A stretch of DNA of 64,000 bases from Bacteroidales bacterium (GTDB taxonomy: Bacteria; Bacteroidota; Bacteroidia; Bacteroidales; GCA-2748055): positions 1 to 64,000 of the forward strand of contig JAGLOO010000027.1 of the NCBI GenBank assembly GCA_023138875.1, read 5' to 3'. A program made the translations under genes and the position numbers. Positions 1-6,723 of the stretch are shown piece by piece. The notes beneath the pieces are model-generated. The model saw only the letters and a list, made by a program, of their open reading frames with translations, was not told the DNA's origin and did no database searches. Each line of letters starts with the position of its first letter. Positions within the stretch are counted from its first letter, which is position 1.

Positions 1-197
1 TGTAAACTTAGGAATCACTAAACCGGACGCCGGTATCGTTTACAGATAATAGCGGCTGTGGAGCGTGCGCCGCATAGTTCCACCGTTCTACCCACCATCC
101 TAGCATACCGAAATAGCTGAGAAGCACGACTATAATAAAAGCTAGCGACAATGGTGTTATTACAATTAATGTTTCACGAAAATCATATATTTGCTAA
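1..197. other. Non-coding left edge of accessory region
   Basis: No open reading frame of note precedes the first gene. Two compact inverted repeats are visible: ACCGG-ACG-CCGGT at 22-34, and GCGGC paired with GCCGC at 52-73. They are followed directly by copy 1 of a 21-bp direct repeat (75-95) that recurs at 1020-1040. The stretch looks like the structured end of an inserted unit rather than a promoter region. No integrase or transposase is visible, so the nature of the unit is not established. Confidence 0.4.
75..95. repeat. Direct repeat copy 1 (boundary of MntA/HepT unit)
   Basis: This 21-bp segment contains the core CCACCGTTCTACCCAC and is identical to 1020-1040. The similarity continues past the repeat with a short gap (CTAGCATA here, CTAGTATA there). 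The two copies enclose the first MntA/HepT pair and nothing else, which suggests a discrete ~945-bp inserted unit. Canonical integron attC core bases (GTTRRRY) are not present. Confidence 0.7.
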
Positions 198-491
198 ATG
201 AACTTGGATAGCAGCCAAATAGAATCAATTAAGAGCTATTTTAGAACCAGACCGGTTCTGAAAGCATATCTTTTTGGCTCCTATGTACGTGATGAAGCTG
301 ATAATCAAAGTGATATTGATATCTTGGTTGATCTTGATTATTCCCAAAAAATCGGTCTTCAGTTCATCCAAATGAAGCTTGATTTGGAAAAGCTTTTAAA
401 CAATAAGGTCGACCTTGTCTCATCAAATGGCTTATCAAAGTATATAAAGCCCATAATTGATGATGAAAAACAGCTAATTTATGCGCAGTAG
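198..491 (+). CDS. mntA: MntA-type minimal nucleotidyltransferase antitoxin (copy 1)
   Basis: This 97-residue protein consists of a minimal nucleotidyltransferase domain. The signature GS-x10-DxD is complete (GSYVRD...SDIDI, about residues 27-41), so the metal-binding Asp pair and the glycine-serine loop are present. In characterised MntA/HepT systems the nucleotidyltransferase neutralises the HEPN RNase by adding AMP to a tyrosine in the toxin active site. The gene overlaps the start of the downstream hepT by 11 nt, which implies translational coupling. There is no clear Shine-Dalgarno sequence, as is usual in Bacteroidota. Family assignment is firm; antitoxin activity is inferred from the pairing. 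Confidence 0.88.
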   Translation: MNLDSSQIESIKSYFRTRPVLKAYLFGSYVRDEADNQSDIDILVDLDYSQKIGLQFIQMKLDLEKLLNNKVDLVSSNGLSKYIKPIIDDEKQLIYAQ

Positions 492-828
492 GTTGGGAGA
501 TAAAATCCGCTTGCAGCATATACTTGACGCCATTCAAGAGATTGAGTCCTATTTAGGTGATGTTGATTTCGAAAAGTTCCTGGAGAATTCCATGATGCGC
601 TATGCATGCATTAAACAGATGGAGATTATTGGTGAGGCAAGTAATCATGTTACTGCAGGGGTTAAATCAGAATTCTCATCAGTTGAATGGGGGCAAATTA
701 TAGGAATGAGAAATGTCTTTGTCCATGAATATTTTGGCGTTGATGCTACTATCGTCTGGGAAATAATCAAAGGAGATATTCCTGACCTTAAAGACAAGAT
801 TGAGAAAATAATACAGAATTTAGAGTAA
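481..828 (+). CDS. hepT: HepT-like HEPN RNase toxin (copy 1)
   Basis: This 115-residue all-helical protein belongs to the HepT/DUF86 HEPN family. The catalytic and AMPylation motif R-x4-H-x-Y is intact (RNVFVHEY, about residues 79-86). Known HepT toxins cleave RNA, and the tyrosine of this motif is the residue modified by MntA. The start codon lies inside the end of mntA. The motif IIGEAS, conserved in the family, is also present. The pair sits between two copies of a 21-bp direct repeat, consistent with horizontal acquisition. A functional toxin is likely because neither gene is truncated. Confidence 0.87.
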   Translation: MRSRLGDKIRLQHILDAIQEIESYLGDVDFEKFLENSMMRYACIKQMEIIGEASNHVTAGVKSEFSSVEWGQIIGMRNVFVHEYFGVDATIVWEIIKGDIPDLKDKIEKIIQNLE

Positions 829-1160
829 CCGCTACCGTTTTCAGGCTAAACACATCATCCAGAAAAGCCAGTAAAGGTTATTGGCCATACGTCAGACAGC
901 GCCCATAGGTCAAAATGAATAGAATGGTTTACTGGAGGTAGAACAATTCATTAAAGCTGACCGCTACGCGTGTCACGCTCTTCGCAGAAAGACAAAGTCC
1001 GCGCCACGCTTCGGCAGCTTAGTTCCACCGTTCTACCCACTAGTATAATCATCAGAGGTTTTTGAGGGGTGTGTTTATTTTGAAGTTATAAACAAGCCTT
1101 ATTAAACAAAATCACTCATTAATTTTAACGGATAAAAATTACGAACAAAAAGGAGGCAAC
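829..1160. other. Intergenic stretch with structured GC-rich segment and direct repeat copy 2
   Basis: About 330 bases without a convincing gene lie between hepT and the opine-dehydrogenase-like gene. The central part (about 960-1020) is noticeably richer in CG dinucleotides than its surroundings and contains short self-complementary pieces. It ends in the direct repeat at 1020-1040. A Shine-Dalgarno-like AAGGAGG (about 1150-1156) immediately precedes the next start codon, which is unusual for this genome and supports foreign origin of that gene. Confidence 0.5.
1017..1040. repeat. Direct repeat copy 2
   Basis: Positions 1020-1040 match 75-95 exactly. The preceding GCTTAG, together with ACCGTTCT ten bases further on, is also found at 2543-2560 with identical spacing. 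Copies therefore border both the first MntA/HepT pair and the opine-dehydrogenase-like gene. This is the best evidence in the sequence for discrete inserted units in the left part of the window. Confidence 0.65.
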
Positions 1161-2375
1161 ATGACTAAACAAGAAAAAAAAGAGGTGACGATTGTAGGGG
1201 GAGGTAGCAGTGCTCATATTTTGATTCCATTTCTTTCTGGAGCGGGTTTTACCGTTAACATTCTCACGAGAAGGCCTAAGGAATGGTCCCCTAAGATCGA
1301 TCTTCAATTGCACTCGATTCACGGAGAAACCCAGGAGGAGTTTAGTGGTTCCTTGACGAAAATCAGTGACAATCCGGCTGAGGTCATTCCACAGGCAAGT
1401 TTTGTGATTTTATGCATGCCGGTATGCAAATACCGTATCGCTCTTAACGGTCTGGCGCCACATCTTGCGAAAGACAAAGAGGTGTTTGTTGGGACCATCT
1501 ATGGTCAGGCAGGATTTAACTGGATGGTTGATGAGATAAAGAAAAAGTTTGATTTGAGCAATATCACTACCTTTGCAATCGGCTTAATTCCGTGGATTTG
1601 CCGGATTATTGAGTATGGTAAGGTGGGCGTGACCTATGGTTGTAAGGAGTTTAATGTTGTGGCGGTTTCGCCGCCGAATCGTTTCTCTGAACTCAATAAT
1701 CTTTTTTTGAAAAATATTTGTGAGCGATGGCTAAAAAAAGGACATTTTCGACAGGCCGACAATTTTTTGTCATTAACTCTGTCTGTCGACAACCAAATTA
1801 TCCATCCATCGCGTTGCTACGGTTTGTTTCTTAAATATGACGGGAAATGGGCGAACAAAGAAGATATTCCCTATTTTTACCGCGACTATGATCAAAAATC
1901 GGCCGACCTTCTACAGGAATTAGACGCGGACTACTCTAAAATTCGAGAGGCCATCAAGATAAAATATCCTGAGCGGAATTTTCAATACATGCTTGATTAT
2001 TTGGGGCTTGAGAGACTCTCTTACCAATCGGAAAATACCGACATTCGCGAATCATTTACGACATCACTGACGTTGGGAGCTATCAAACCACCCACCATTC
2101 AATTGGAAAGCGGCGAATGGATCATAGACAAGGATCATCGCTTCTTTACAGACGACATTCATTATGGCCTGTGCATTGCAAAGTGGATTGCTGACCAACT
2201 ATATCTGGACGTGCCCACCATTGACAGTATCATCGACTGGGCCCAGCAATTGCGCAATGAGAAAATCATCGAGGGAAATAAATTGTTATTGGGCAGCGAA
2301 AGCCTGACTACGGAATTCATGTCCGGTATTCCCCTGGTGTATGGACTCAACAGAATCGATGACATACTGGACTAA
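1161..2375 (+). CDS. Opine dehydrogenase-like NAD(P)-dependent oxidoreductase
   Basis: This 404-residue cytoplasmic protein has an N-terminal Rossmann fold (TIVGGGSSAH, about residues 10-19) for NAD(P)H. Its C-terminal helical domain resembles the octopine/nopaline dehydrogenase family, including a conserved Asn/His-Pro segment (DNQIIHPSRCYG, about residue 210) where the family catalytic histidine lies. Such enzymes reductively condense an amino acid with a 2-oxo acid, or act on related N-carboxyalkyl amino acids. The substrate cannot be read from the sequence. An AGGAGG ribosome-binding site fixes the ATG start. There is no metallophore synthase or transporter beside it, so a nicotianamine/staphylopine-type pathway is not supported. 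It stands alone in an accessory segment and may be cargo. Confidence 0.72.
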   Translation: MTKQEKKEVTIVGGGSSAHILIPFLSGAGFTVNILTRRPKEWSPKIDLQLHSIHGETQEEFSGSLTKISDNPAEVIPQASFVILCMPVCKYRIALNGLAPHLAKDKEVFVGTIYGQAGFNWMVDEIKKKFDLSNITTFAIGLIPWICRIIEYGKVGVTYGCKEFNVVAVSPPNRFSELNNLFLKNICERWLKKGHFRQADNFLSLTLSVDNQIIHPSRCYGLFLKYDGKWANKEDIPYFYRDYDQKSADLLQELDADYSKIREAIKIKYPERNFQYMLDYLGLERLSYQSENTDIRESFTTSLTLGAIKPPTIQLESGEWIIDKDHRFFTDDIHYGLCIAKWIADQLYLDVPTIDSIIDWAQQLRNEKIIEGNKLLLGSESLTTEFMSGIPLVYGLNRIDDILD

Positions 2376-2623
2376 CTTTTGTTTTCAAGGATATAGATTG
2401 CAAAACCGATAAAGTTCTTATAAACGGCCAGTTTATAACACACGCTAAACGTAATAAGGGTTTTAGTGTTGTTTGGGAGTTTAGTGAAAGAAATATACAT
2501 TTATAAAAAATGATAGATTTGTGCTTTTGCGACCCTTACTACGCTTAGCGCAACCGTTCTGCGATTCAAATCAATTGACCCGACTTGAACTAAACGTAAG
2601 GCTCAGCCTTGAGAGTTTTTAAG
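2376..2623. other. Gene-free stretch with repeat copy 3 and small hairpin
   Basis: Nothing here codes convincingly. Positions 2543-2562 contain a degenerate third copy of the boundary repeat (GCTTAG, then ACCGTTCT with the same spacing as at 1017-1034). A short hairpin (AAGGCT-C-AGCCTT, 2598-2610) followed by a run of T lies just before the first yjbQ fragment and could act as a weak terminator. Confidence 0.4.
2543..2562. repeat. Degenerate copy 3 of boundary repeat
   Basis: GCTTAG (2543-2548) and ACCGTTCT (2553-2560) reproduce the two most conserved blocks of the repeat at 1017-1034 with the same 10-base offset. The bases between differ. It lies downstream of the opine-dehydrogenase-like gene, where a second unit boundary would be expected. 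Confidence 0.4.
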
Positions 2624-2782
2624 GACGGCCTATACGACATCACCCGGCAGGTGGAGGCAATCGTATCCGAATCAGGTGTACAGACCGGCCTCGTTAATGT
2701 CTATGTCCAGGGTGCGACAGCTGGAATAATGATACTTTTCTGTATGATAGACCCTCTTTTCACTAATCTGAAGGTGTATTAA
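2624..2782 (+). pseudogene. yjbQ 5' fragment A (truncated at both ends)
   Basis: The open frame matches yjbQ codons ~13-49 with most residues conserved (GLYDITRQVEAIVSESG, then VNVYVQGATAG). After the shared ATGAT at 2729-2733 the match to yjbQ ends abruptly. The frame continues for ~16 codons into a tail also seen after the other two fragments (LFCMIDPLF...KVY) and stops at 2780-2782. The start codon and first 12 codons are missing. The catalytic core of YjbQ lies downstream of the break, so no enzyme can be made. It separates the opine-dehydrogenase-like gene from the second MntA/HepT pair. Confidence 0.8.
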
Positions 2783-2827
2783 TGAATTTTTCACAATGTT
2801 CAAGGAAAAAGCTATATCTTTGATTCC

Positions 2828-3118
2828 ATGAGAACTATAGATGAAATAAGATCTACTTTGAGTAAACATAGGAATCATTTATTCCAAGCGTATCCGATAA
2901 AATCTATGGCGATTTTTGGTTCATACGCCAGAAATGAAAGCACCGATAATAGTGATTTGGATATCTTAGTAGAATTCAACGATGGAATTGGGATTCGATT
3001 CATTGATCTTGCAGATGAAATCGAAAATATTGTTGGTCTGAAAATCGACCTGGTGTCAAAAAACGGTATAAAGGACAGGTATTTACAAGCAATTAATACA
3101 GACTTAGTATATGTCTAA
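2828..3118 (+). CDS. mntA: MntA-type minimal nucleotidyltransferase antitoxin (copy 2)
   Basis: This 96-residue nucleotidyltransferase has an intact GS-x10-DxD motif (GSYARN...SDLDI, about residues 31-45). It is clearly divergent from the copy at 198-491, so the two pairs are not a recent duplication. By analogy with MntA it would AMPylate and inactivate the HepT encoded immediately downstream, which its 3' end overlaps by 8 nt. The pair lies between yjbQ fragments A and B, as the only cargo of that interval. Confidence 0.87.
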   Translation: MRTIDEIRSTLSKHRNHLFQAYPIKSMAIFGSYARNESTDNSDLDILVEFNDGIGIRFIDLADEIENIVGLKIDLVSKNGIKDRYLQAINTDLVYV

Positions 3119-3461
3119 CCGTTATTCGTTGTTGCTTTTAGAAGATATGTTAGAATCAGCACTGAAAATTAAGCGTTATACAGATGAGCTGGATTATGAA
3201 TCTTTTCTTTCAGATGATAAAACTGTTGATGCTGTGGTTCGGAATTTTGAAATAATAGGTGAAGCAGCAAATCGCCTGGACCCGGAATTCAAGAGCACAT
3301 ATGAAGGTATTGAATGGACCAGAATTCGGGGATTTCGAAACCGTATTGTACATGATTATTTTGGGATTGATTATAGAATCGTTTGGACAATTATTGAATC
3401 TTACTTGGATGATTTGATAGAAAGGCTATCATCAATCGTCGATGAGCTTAAGGCCACATAA
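3111..3461 (+). CDS. hepT: HepT-like HEPN RNase toxin (copy 2)
   Basis: This 116-residue HEPN (DUF86) protein has a complete R-x4-H-x-Y motif (RNRIVHDY, about residues 83-90) and the family motif EIIGEAAN. It is expected to be a ribonuclease toxin held inactive by AMPylation of the motif tyrosine. The ATG overlaps the end of mntA, giving coupled translation. The protein resembles HepT copy 1 along its whole length but is only moderately similar, so cross-neutralisation between the two pairs is uncertain. Confidence 0.86.
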   Translation: MSNRYSLLLLEDMLESALKIKRYTDELDYESFLSDDKTVDAVVRNFEIIGEAANRLDPEFKSTYEGIEWTRIRGFRNRIVHDYFGIDYRIVWTIIESYLDDLIERLSSIVDELKAT

Positions 3462-3527
3462 ACCTAACAATCAATCGATTCCAGACATCATTTACCGAGC
3501 TGAATATTTGCATCTGGAATTAATTGC

Positions 3528-3701
3528 ATGCAACAATCCATCCATATCAGCACCCCTGCCCACAATGAACTTTACGACATCACCAGGCAGGTCGAGGCAT
3601 TAGTTTCCGAATCGGCAGTAAAGGCCGGTCTGGTCAATGTCTATGCCCGGGGCGCAACCGCCGGAATTTTAATGGAATTCTATTTGATAGGTCCTCTTTA
3701 G
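3528..3701 (+). pseudogene. yjbQ 5' fragment B
   Basis: A 57-codon open frame starts with a yjbQ-like N-terminus (MQQSIHISTPAHNELYDITR) and follows yjbQ to about codon 48 (GATAGIL). It then departs into the shared tail (EFYLIGPL, stop at 3699-3701). It is the most diverged of the three fragments relative to the intact gene, yet the frame is kept open. No upstream similarity to the intact yjbQ promoter region is evident. It separates the second MntA/HepT pair from sdpR-sdpI. Confidence 0.8.
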
Positions 3702-3737
3702 CATAATAAACTAAAGGAATATTTGTTAAAGTAATAT

Positions 3738-3763
3738 TATATTTAGATTTTTGTCTAAATATA
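3738..3763. promoter_or_regulatory. Palindromic operator upstream of sdpR
   Basis: A perfect 10-bp inverted repeat (TATATTTAGA / TCTAAATATA) with a 6-bp spacer ends 12 bases before the sdpR start codon. ArsR/SmtB-family repressors bind AT-rich palindromes overlapping their own promoter, so this is very likely the SdpR autoregulatory operator. A TTTG at 3722-3725 lies about 18 bases before the TAGATTTTTG inside the palindrome and may be the -33 element of the regulated promoter. Confidence 0.7.
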
Positions 3764-3775
3764 TAATTATTCAAT

Positions 3776-4045
3776 ATGAATATCGCTTTCAAGGCATTGA
3801 ATGATCCGATAAGACGCAAAATACTGGAGTTGTTAAAAGAAGAGGATATGAATGCCGGAGAAATTGCAGATCACTTCAATATAACAAAACCCAGTATTTC
3901 ACATCACCTGGATCTCTTGAAACAAGCTGATTTAGTAGTAAGTATTAAGAAAGGTCAGTTTGTCTATTACTCCTTAAACACAACTGTGGTGGATGAGATT
4001 ATTCAATGGTTAATGACAATACACTTCCAAAAAATAGGATCATGA
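3776..4045 (+). CDS. sdpR: SdpR-family ArsR-type autorepressor
   Basis: This 89-residue winged-helix protein of the ArsR/SmtB fold has helix-turn-helix core EIADHFNITKPSISHHLDLL (about residues 28-47) and a wing at VVSIKKGQFVYYSLN. Metal-binding cysteines of the metalloregulatory ArsR branch are absent. The N-terminus (FKALNDPIRRKILELL) is typical of SdpR. In Bacillus, SdpR represses its own operon with sdpI, and membrane SdpI sequesters it when the SDP toxin is present. The same gene order is found here, with sdpI overlapping by 4 nt, and a palindromic operator lies directly upstream. Confidence 0.85.
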   Translation: MNIAFKALNDPIRRKILELLKEEDMNAGEIADHFNITKPSISHHLDLLKQADLVVSIKKGQFVYYSLNTTVVDEIIQWLMTIHFQKIGS

Positions 4046-4691
4046 AGAAAGCAGAATTTATCAAGAGGGAAGCAATCAACTGGATTCTTATTCTATTGCC
4101 GTTTATTTTCCTCTTTTTTGTAAATGACAAATTGCCGCGATTTGCACCTATTCCGTTAGATGGGGGACAAAGCATCTATTATGTTCTCATTTTTAATATG
4201 GGTGTGTCATTTTTAGTGTACGTGAAACTTCTTATTAAACCGGCAATCGTCCCAAAAACTACATTTCATAAGAACCTTAAGAGTTTGCACCGGTTTAAAA
4301 CATTGATATTAAGTTTTATCTCTCTCTAACTTATATTTCTGAGAAAATAGGAATTCAGTTTAATTGGTCGAAGATTGGTTTCATAGCTGCAATGATGTTC
4401 ATAACAGTTATGGGTAATCTTTATCCAACTATTAAGTATAATTATTTCATAGGCATAAAAAACGCATGGACACTGAGTAACGAGCTAATCTGGAACAGGA
4501 TTCATCGTTTTGCTGGTAAAGTTTTTTTCTGGGGAGGATTGACCGGGGTGCTTTATGGTATATTTTTTAATGTTAATCTTGTGCCTTATATGCCTGTGGT
4601 TATGGTTGGGTATGTATTTGGCCTTGTGTTAACACCTCATATTTATGCGTATATACTTCATAGAAAACTGCAGTTTCATCATGAAGAATAA
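4042..4691 (+). pseudogene. sdpI: SdpI-family membrane immunity protein, frameshifted
   Basis: The reading frame from ATG 4042 encodes an SdpI N-terminus with a DUF1648-like membrane segment and stops at 4327-4329. The rest of the family continues in another frame to 4691, including the diagnostic GNLYPTIKYNYFIGIKNAWTL and NRIHRFAGK segments and further membrane helices. The shift falls in a CT dinucleotide run at about 4319-4327. Removing one CT unit restores one continuous protein of ~216 residues with family-like sequence throughout. It is either a recent null mutation, a slipped-strand on/off switch, or a sequencing error. Intact, it would confer signal reception or immunity together with SdpR. 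Confidence 0.82.
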
Positions 4692-4750
4692 AACCCTGTC
4701 TTGATCAAAAGCTAATGGTCTATCCCAGAATAAGACTTGTGTACTTCAAC

Positions 4751-4968
4751 TTCGGTGAACAGTTTCATGAGATTGGTTTTTTATACCCACAACCTCACCT
4801 CCCATTGGAATAGATAAAGAAAATGCAGCAAATTGTTCAGATCAGCACCCCATCACACAACGGCCTGTTTGATATCACCCGTCAAGTGGAGGCCATTGTC
4901 ACGGAAAGCGGAGTCAGATCCGGAATGGTCAACGTGTATGCACAGGGGGCCACTTCTGCCATCATGAT
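4751..4968 (+). repeat. Long direct repeat of yjbQ upstream region plus 5' codons (copy 1)
   Basis: This segment is similar to 6510-6723 over ~215 bp. It includes about 70 bases before the start codon (TTCGGT, ACAGTTTCAYGAGATTGG, AGAAAATGCAG) and codons 1-49 of yjbQ. The PQQ propeller gene lies between the two copies. Similarity includes non-coding DNA, so the duplication is of DNA rather than convergent protein sequence. Confidence 0.75.
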
Positions 4969-5017
4969 ACTTTTCTTTTTGATGTACCCCCTTTATTGTA
5001 AGGTGTATGCAAAATAA
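4823..5017 (+). pseudogene. yjbQ 5' fragment C
   Basis: This 64-codon open frame matches intact YjbQ at about 42 of the first 49 residues (ISTPSHNGLFDITRQVEAIV and NVYAQGATSAIMI). After ATGAT at 4964-4968 it switches to the tail shared with fragments A and B (LFFLMYPLY...KVY) and ends. It keeps the upstream sequence of the intact gene, so it may still be transcribed and could make a short peptide. The catalytic part of YjbQ is missing. It lies between sdpI and the PQQ gene. Confidence 0.82.
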
Positions 5018-5147
5018 CTACTGTTCGTCGGCTCTTTTGAAGCCTACACTCTTTCTGCTTTTGGGTCGTGTTCCATCGAGTGTGTCTGGCTAGGGTTGTC
5101 TTCCCGGTTTAGGCCACAAGGATCCGGTAGAAATCGGATTGGTTTAG

Positions 5148-6395
5148 CTACGAACTTCGCAGGGAATAGACCATCAGAACATTCCCGTGCCTCAGGAACA
5201 TTTTTCCATCAAAGAGATAAGGATGCGACCAGTGGGGGCCATTCCCTTTTTCGATCTGAAATGAACTGATGACCTTGAAACCAGATGGATCGGGTTTCAC
5301 AAGACCCACATTCCCTCTTTTCTCTACATACACATACAGCATGCCATCGGCAAACACCATTCCCCCTTTTGAGTTCCATGACTCATCGTACATCACTTCG
5401 CCTGTGTTCCAGTCCAGGCAGGCCCAGTTTCCGGCGTTGTTGTGTACCCAGTACGATCCATACAGGTAGCCATCCAATTCAATGAGTCCATGGTGGTGGT
5501 TGTCCAGGAGCGTATTGGTATAGACCTCTTCAATGGAAGTTACCTCGTCATTGACTTTCAGCATTTTTGCAGGATAATCGTATCCGATGGATAAAAAGAT
5601 CATGTTGCCCTTCACTACCGGGGAATTGGCCCAGATCATGCCCTTGGGCTGCCATTCCCACAGGGAGGAGTCGAAATATTTGTAGGAGGTAAGGATTTCA
5701 CCATTCTCCGGATCCACAATGAACAAATCGCTGGCGGATGCTCCTAATATATACTCTTTGCCGTTGAATGTACTTAAGATGGGCGATACATAAGAACGCT
5801 GTCCGTCGCTGCCTGGGGTTTTCCAGATTTCTTTTCCGGTCATTTTGTCAAAAGCCACAAAGGTCGTCAGGGTGCCGGCCGGCGAACAGATGACCTTTTC
5901 GTCGACGATCAGCGGGGATTCGGCCACACCCCAGACATGCCAATCGGTCTGGTAGTCTTTGTCCACATTGATCTTCCAGTTGATATCCCCTGTTTCGGCA
6001 TTCAGACAGACCAATTCCCCAATCCCACTGATGATGTATATCCGGTCCTCCTCAATCGTGGGGGTGCTTCGGGTATTGGGATAGGACTGATCCCAAGACC
6101 GGCCATAGGCAACTTGCCATTTCCTGTTTCCTTCAAAGTCGATGCATGTTAAATGGTCCATGTTTCCGATCTTCCCGGAGGCGTAGATGTACTCCCCGTT
6201 TGAGATGACGGATGAATACCCTTCTCCAATGCCTTCAAATTCCAGCAGCAATTCCGGACCGCCTTCTGGCCATTCTTTCAGGAGATTGCTTTCCGCGAAC
6301 TTTCCATCCCTGTTGGGTCCGCGAAATTGATAAATCTGGGCATTTGTTACCGAAACAAATACAACACACAATAAAACGAGCCATAGTTTTTTCAT
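5148..6395 (-). CDS. Secreted PQQ-type beta-propeller protein
   Basis: The ATG at 6395 gives a 415-residue protein beginning with a clear signal peptide (MKKLWLVLLCVVFVSVTNAQ). An upstream extension to 6482 would bury that signal and is rejected. The mature protein starts with the FRGPNRDG motif common to secreted PQQ-like propellers and carries repeated blade segments of the type Cys/Leu-Asp-x-x-(T/N)-G-x-x-x-W (LNAETGDINWK, FDKMTGKEIWK, LDWNTGEVMYD). It is probably periplasmic. No quinone-binding catalytic residues can be assigned, so enzyme activity is uncertain; a binding or scaffold role is equally possible. It is the only cargo between yjbQ fragment C and intact yjbQ, in reverse orientation. 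Confidence 0.8.
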   Translation of the reverse strand: MKKLWLVLLCVVFVSVTNAQIYQFRGPNRDGKFAESNLLKEWPEGGPELLLEFEGIGEGYSSVISNGEYIYASGKIGNMDHLTCIDFEGNRKWQVAYGRSWDQSYPNTRSTPTIEEDRIYIISGIGELVCLNAETGDINWKINVDKDYQTDWHVWGVAESPLIVDEKVICSPAGTLTTFVAFDKMTGKEIWKTPGSDGQRSYVSPILSTFNGKEYILGASASDLFIVDPENGEILTSYKYFDSSLWEWQPKGMIWANSPVVKGNMIFLSIGYDYPAKMLKVNDEVTSIEEVYTNTLLDNHHHGLIELDGYLYGSYWVHNNAGNWACLDWNTGEVMYDESWNSKGGMVFADGMLYVYVEKRGNVGLVKPDPSGFKVISSFQIEKGNGPHWSHPYLFDGKMFLRHGNVLMVYSLRSS

Positions 6396-6464
6396 AGATG
6401 CAAACATACAAATTCTGGCTGAGAGATGCAGAAAGGCCATACAACGGGATCTCCTAAGCAGCAT

Positions 6465-6489
6465 ATTCGGATCTGGGTCCAATCCGAAT
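6465..6489. promoter_or_regulatory. Inverted repeat between PQQ gene and yjbQ
   Basis: ATTCGGAT and ATCCGAAT form an 8-bp perfect stem around a 9-base spacer in the divergent intergenic region. It could be an operator or a short structured leader for the PQQ gene. It lies outside the yjbQ-associated repeat, which starts at about 6510. Confidence 0.35.
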
Positions 6490-6509
6490 GGAGAGGCTTG
6501 AATTTCGAA

Positions 6510-6723
6510 TTCGGTACAGTTTCACGAGATTGGTTAATTTTATACCACAAGCTCGGTACCAACGAAAAAAATAGAAAATGCAGCGAAGTTTTCAGATTTC
6601 CACCCCGTCCCATAACGGCCTCTACGATATTACCCGGCAGGTTGAATCCATCGTAGCCGAATCCGGTGTCCAGTCGGGAATGGTCAACGTGTATGCCCAG
6701 GGGGCCACTTCAGCCATTATGAT
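6510..6723 (+). repeat. Long direct repeat of yjbQ upstream region plus 5' codons (copy 2, intact gene)
   Basis: Counterpart of 4751-4968. Similarity ends at ATGAT (6719-6723); beyond it the intact gene continues with QENWDD while fragment C turns into the unrelated tail. Confidence 0.75.

Noticed and set aside
960-1040. Possible integron attC site
   Set aside because: GC-rich, partly self-complementary sequence before a repeated boundary is suggestive, but the canonical GTTRRRY and RYYYAAC cores are absent at all three repeat copies and no integron integrase is in the window.
2734-5010. Shared tail after the yjbQ fragments as an insertion sequence end
   Set aside because: No transposase remnant, matching inverted terminal repeat or target duplication could be found, so it is described only as a common tail.
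6396-6482. 29-residue extension of the PQQ propeller protein
   Set aside because: It would place charged sequence before the signal peptide that begins at 6395, and it overlaps the inverted repeat in the intergenic region.
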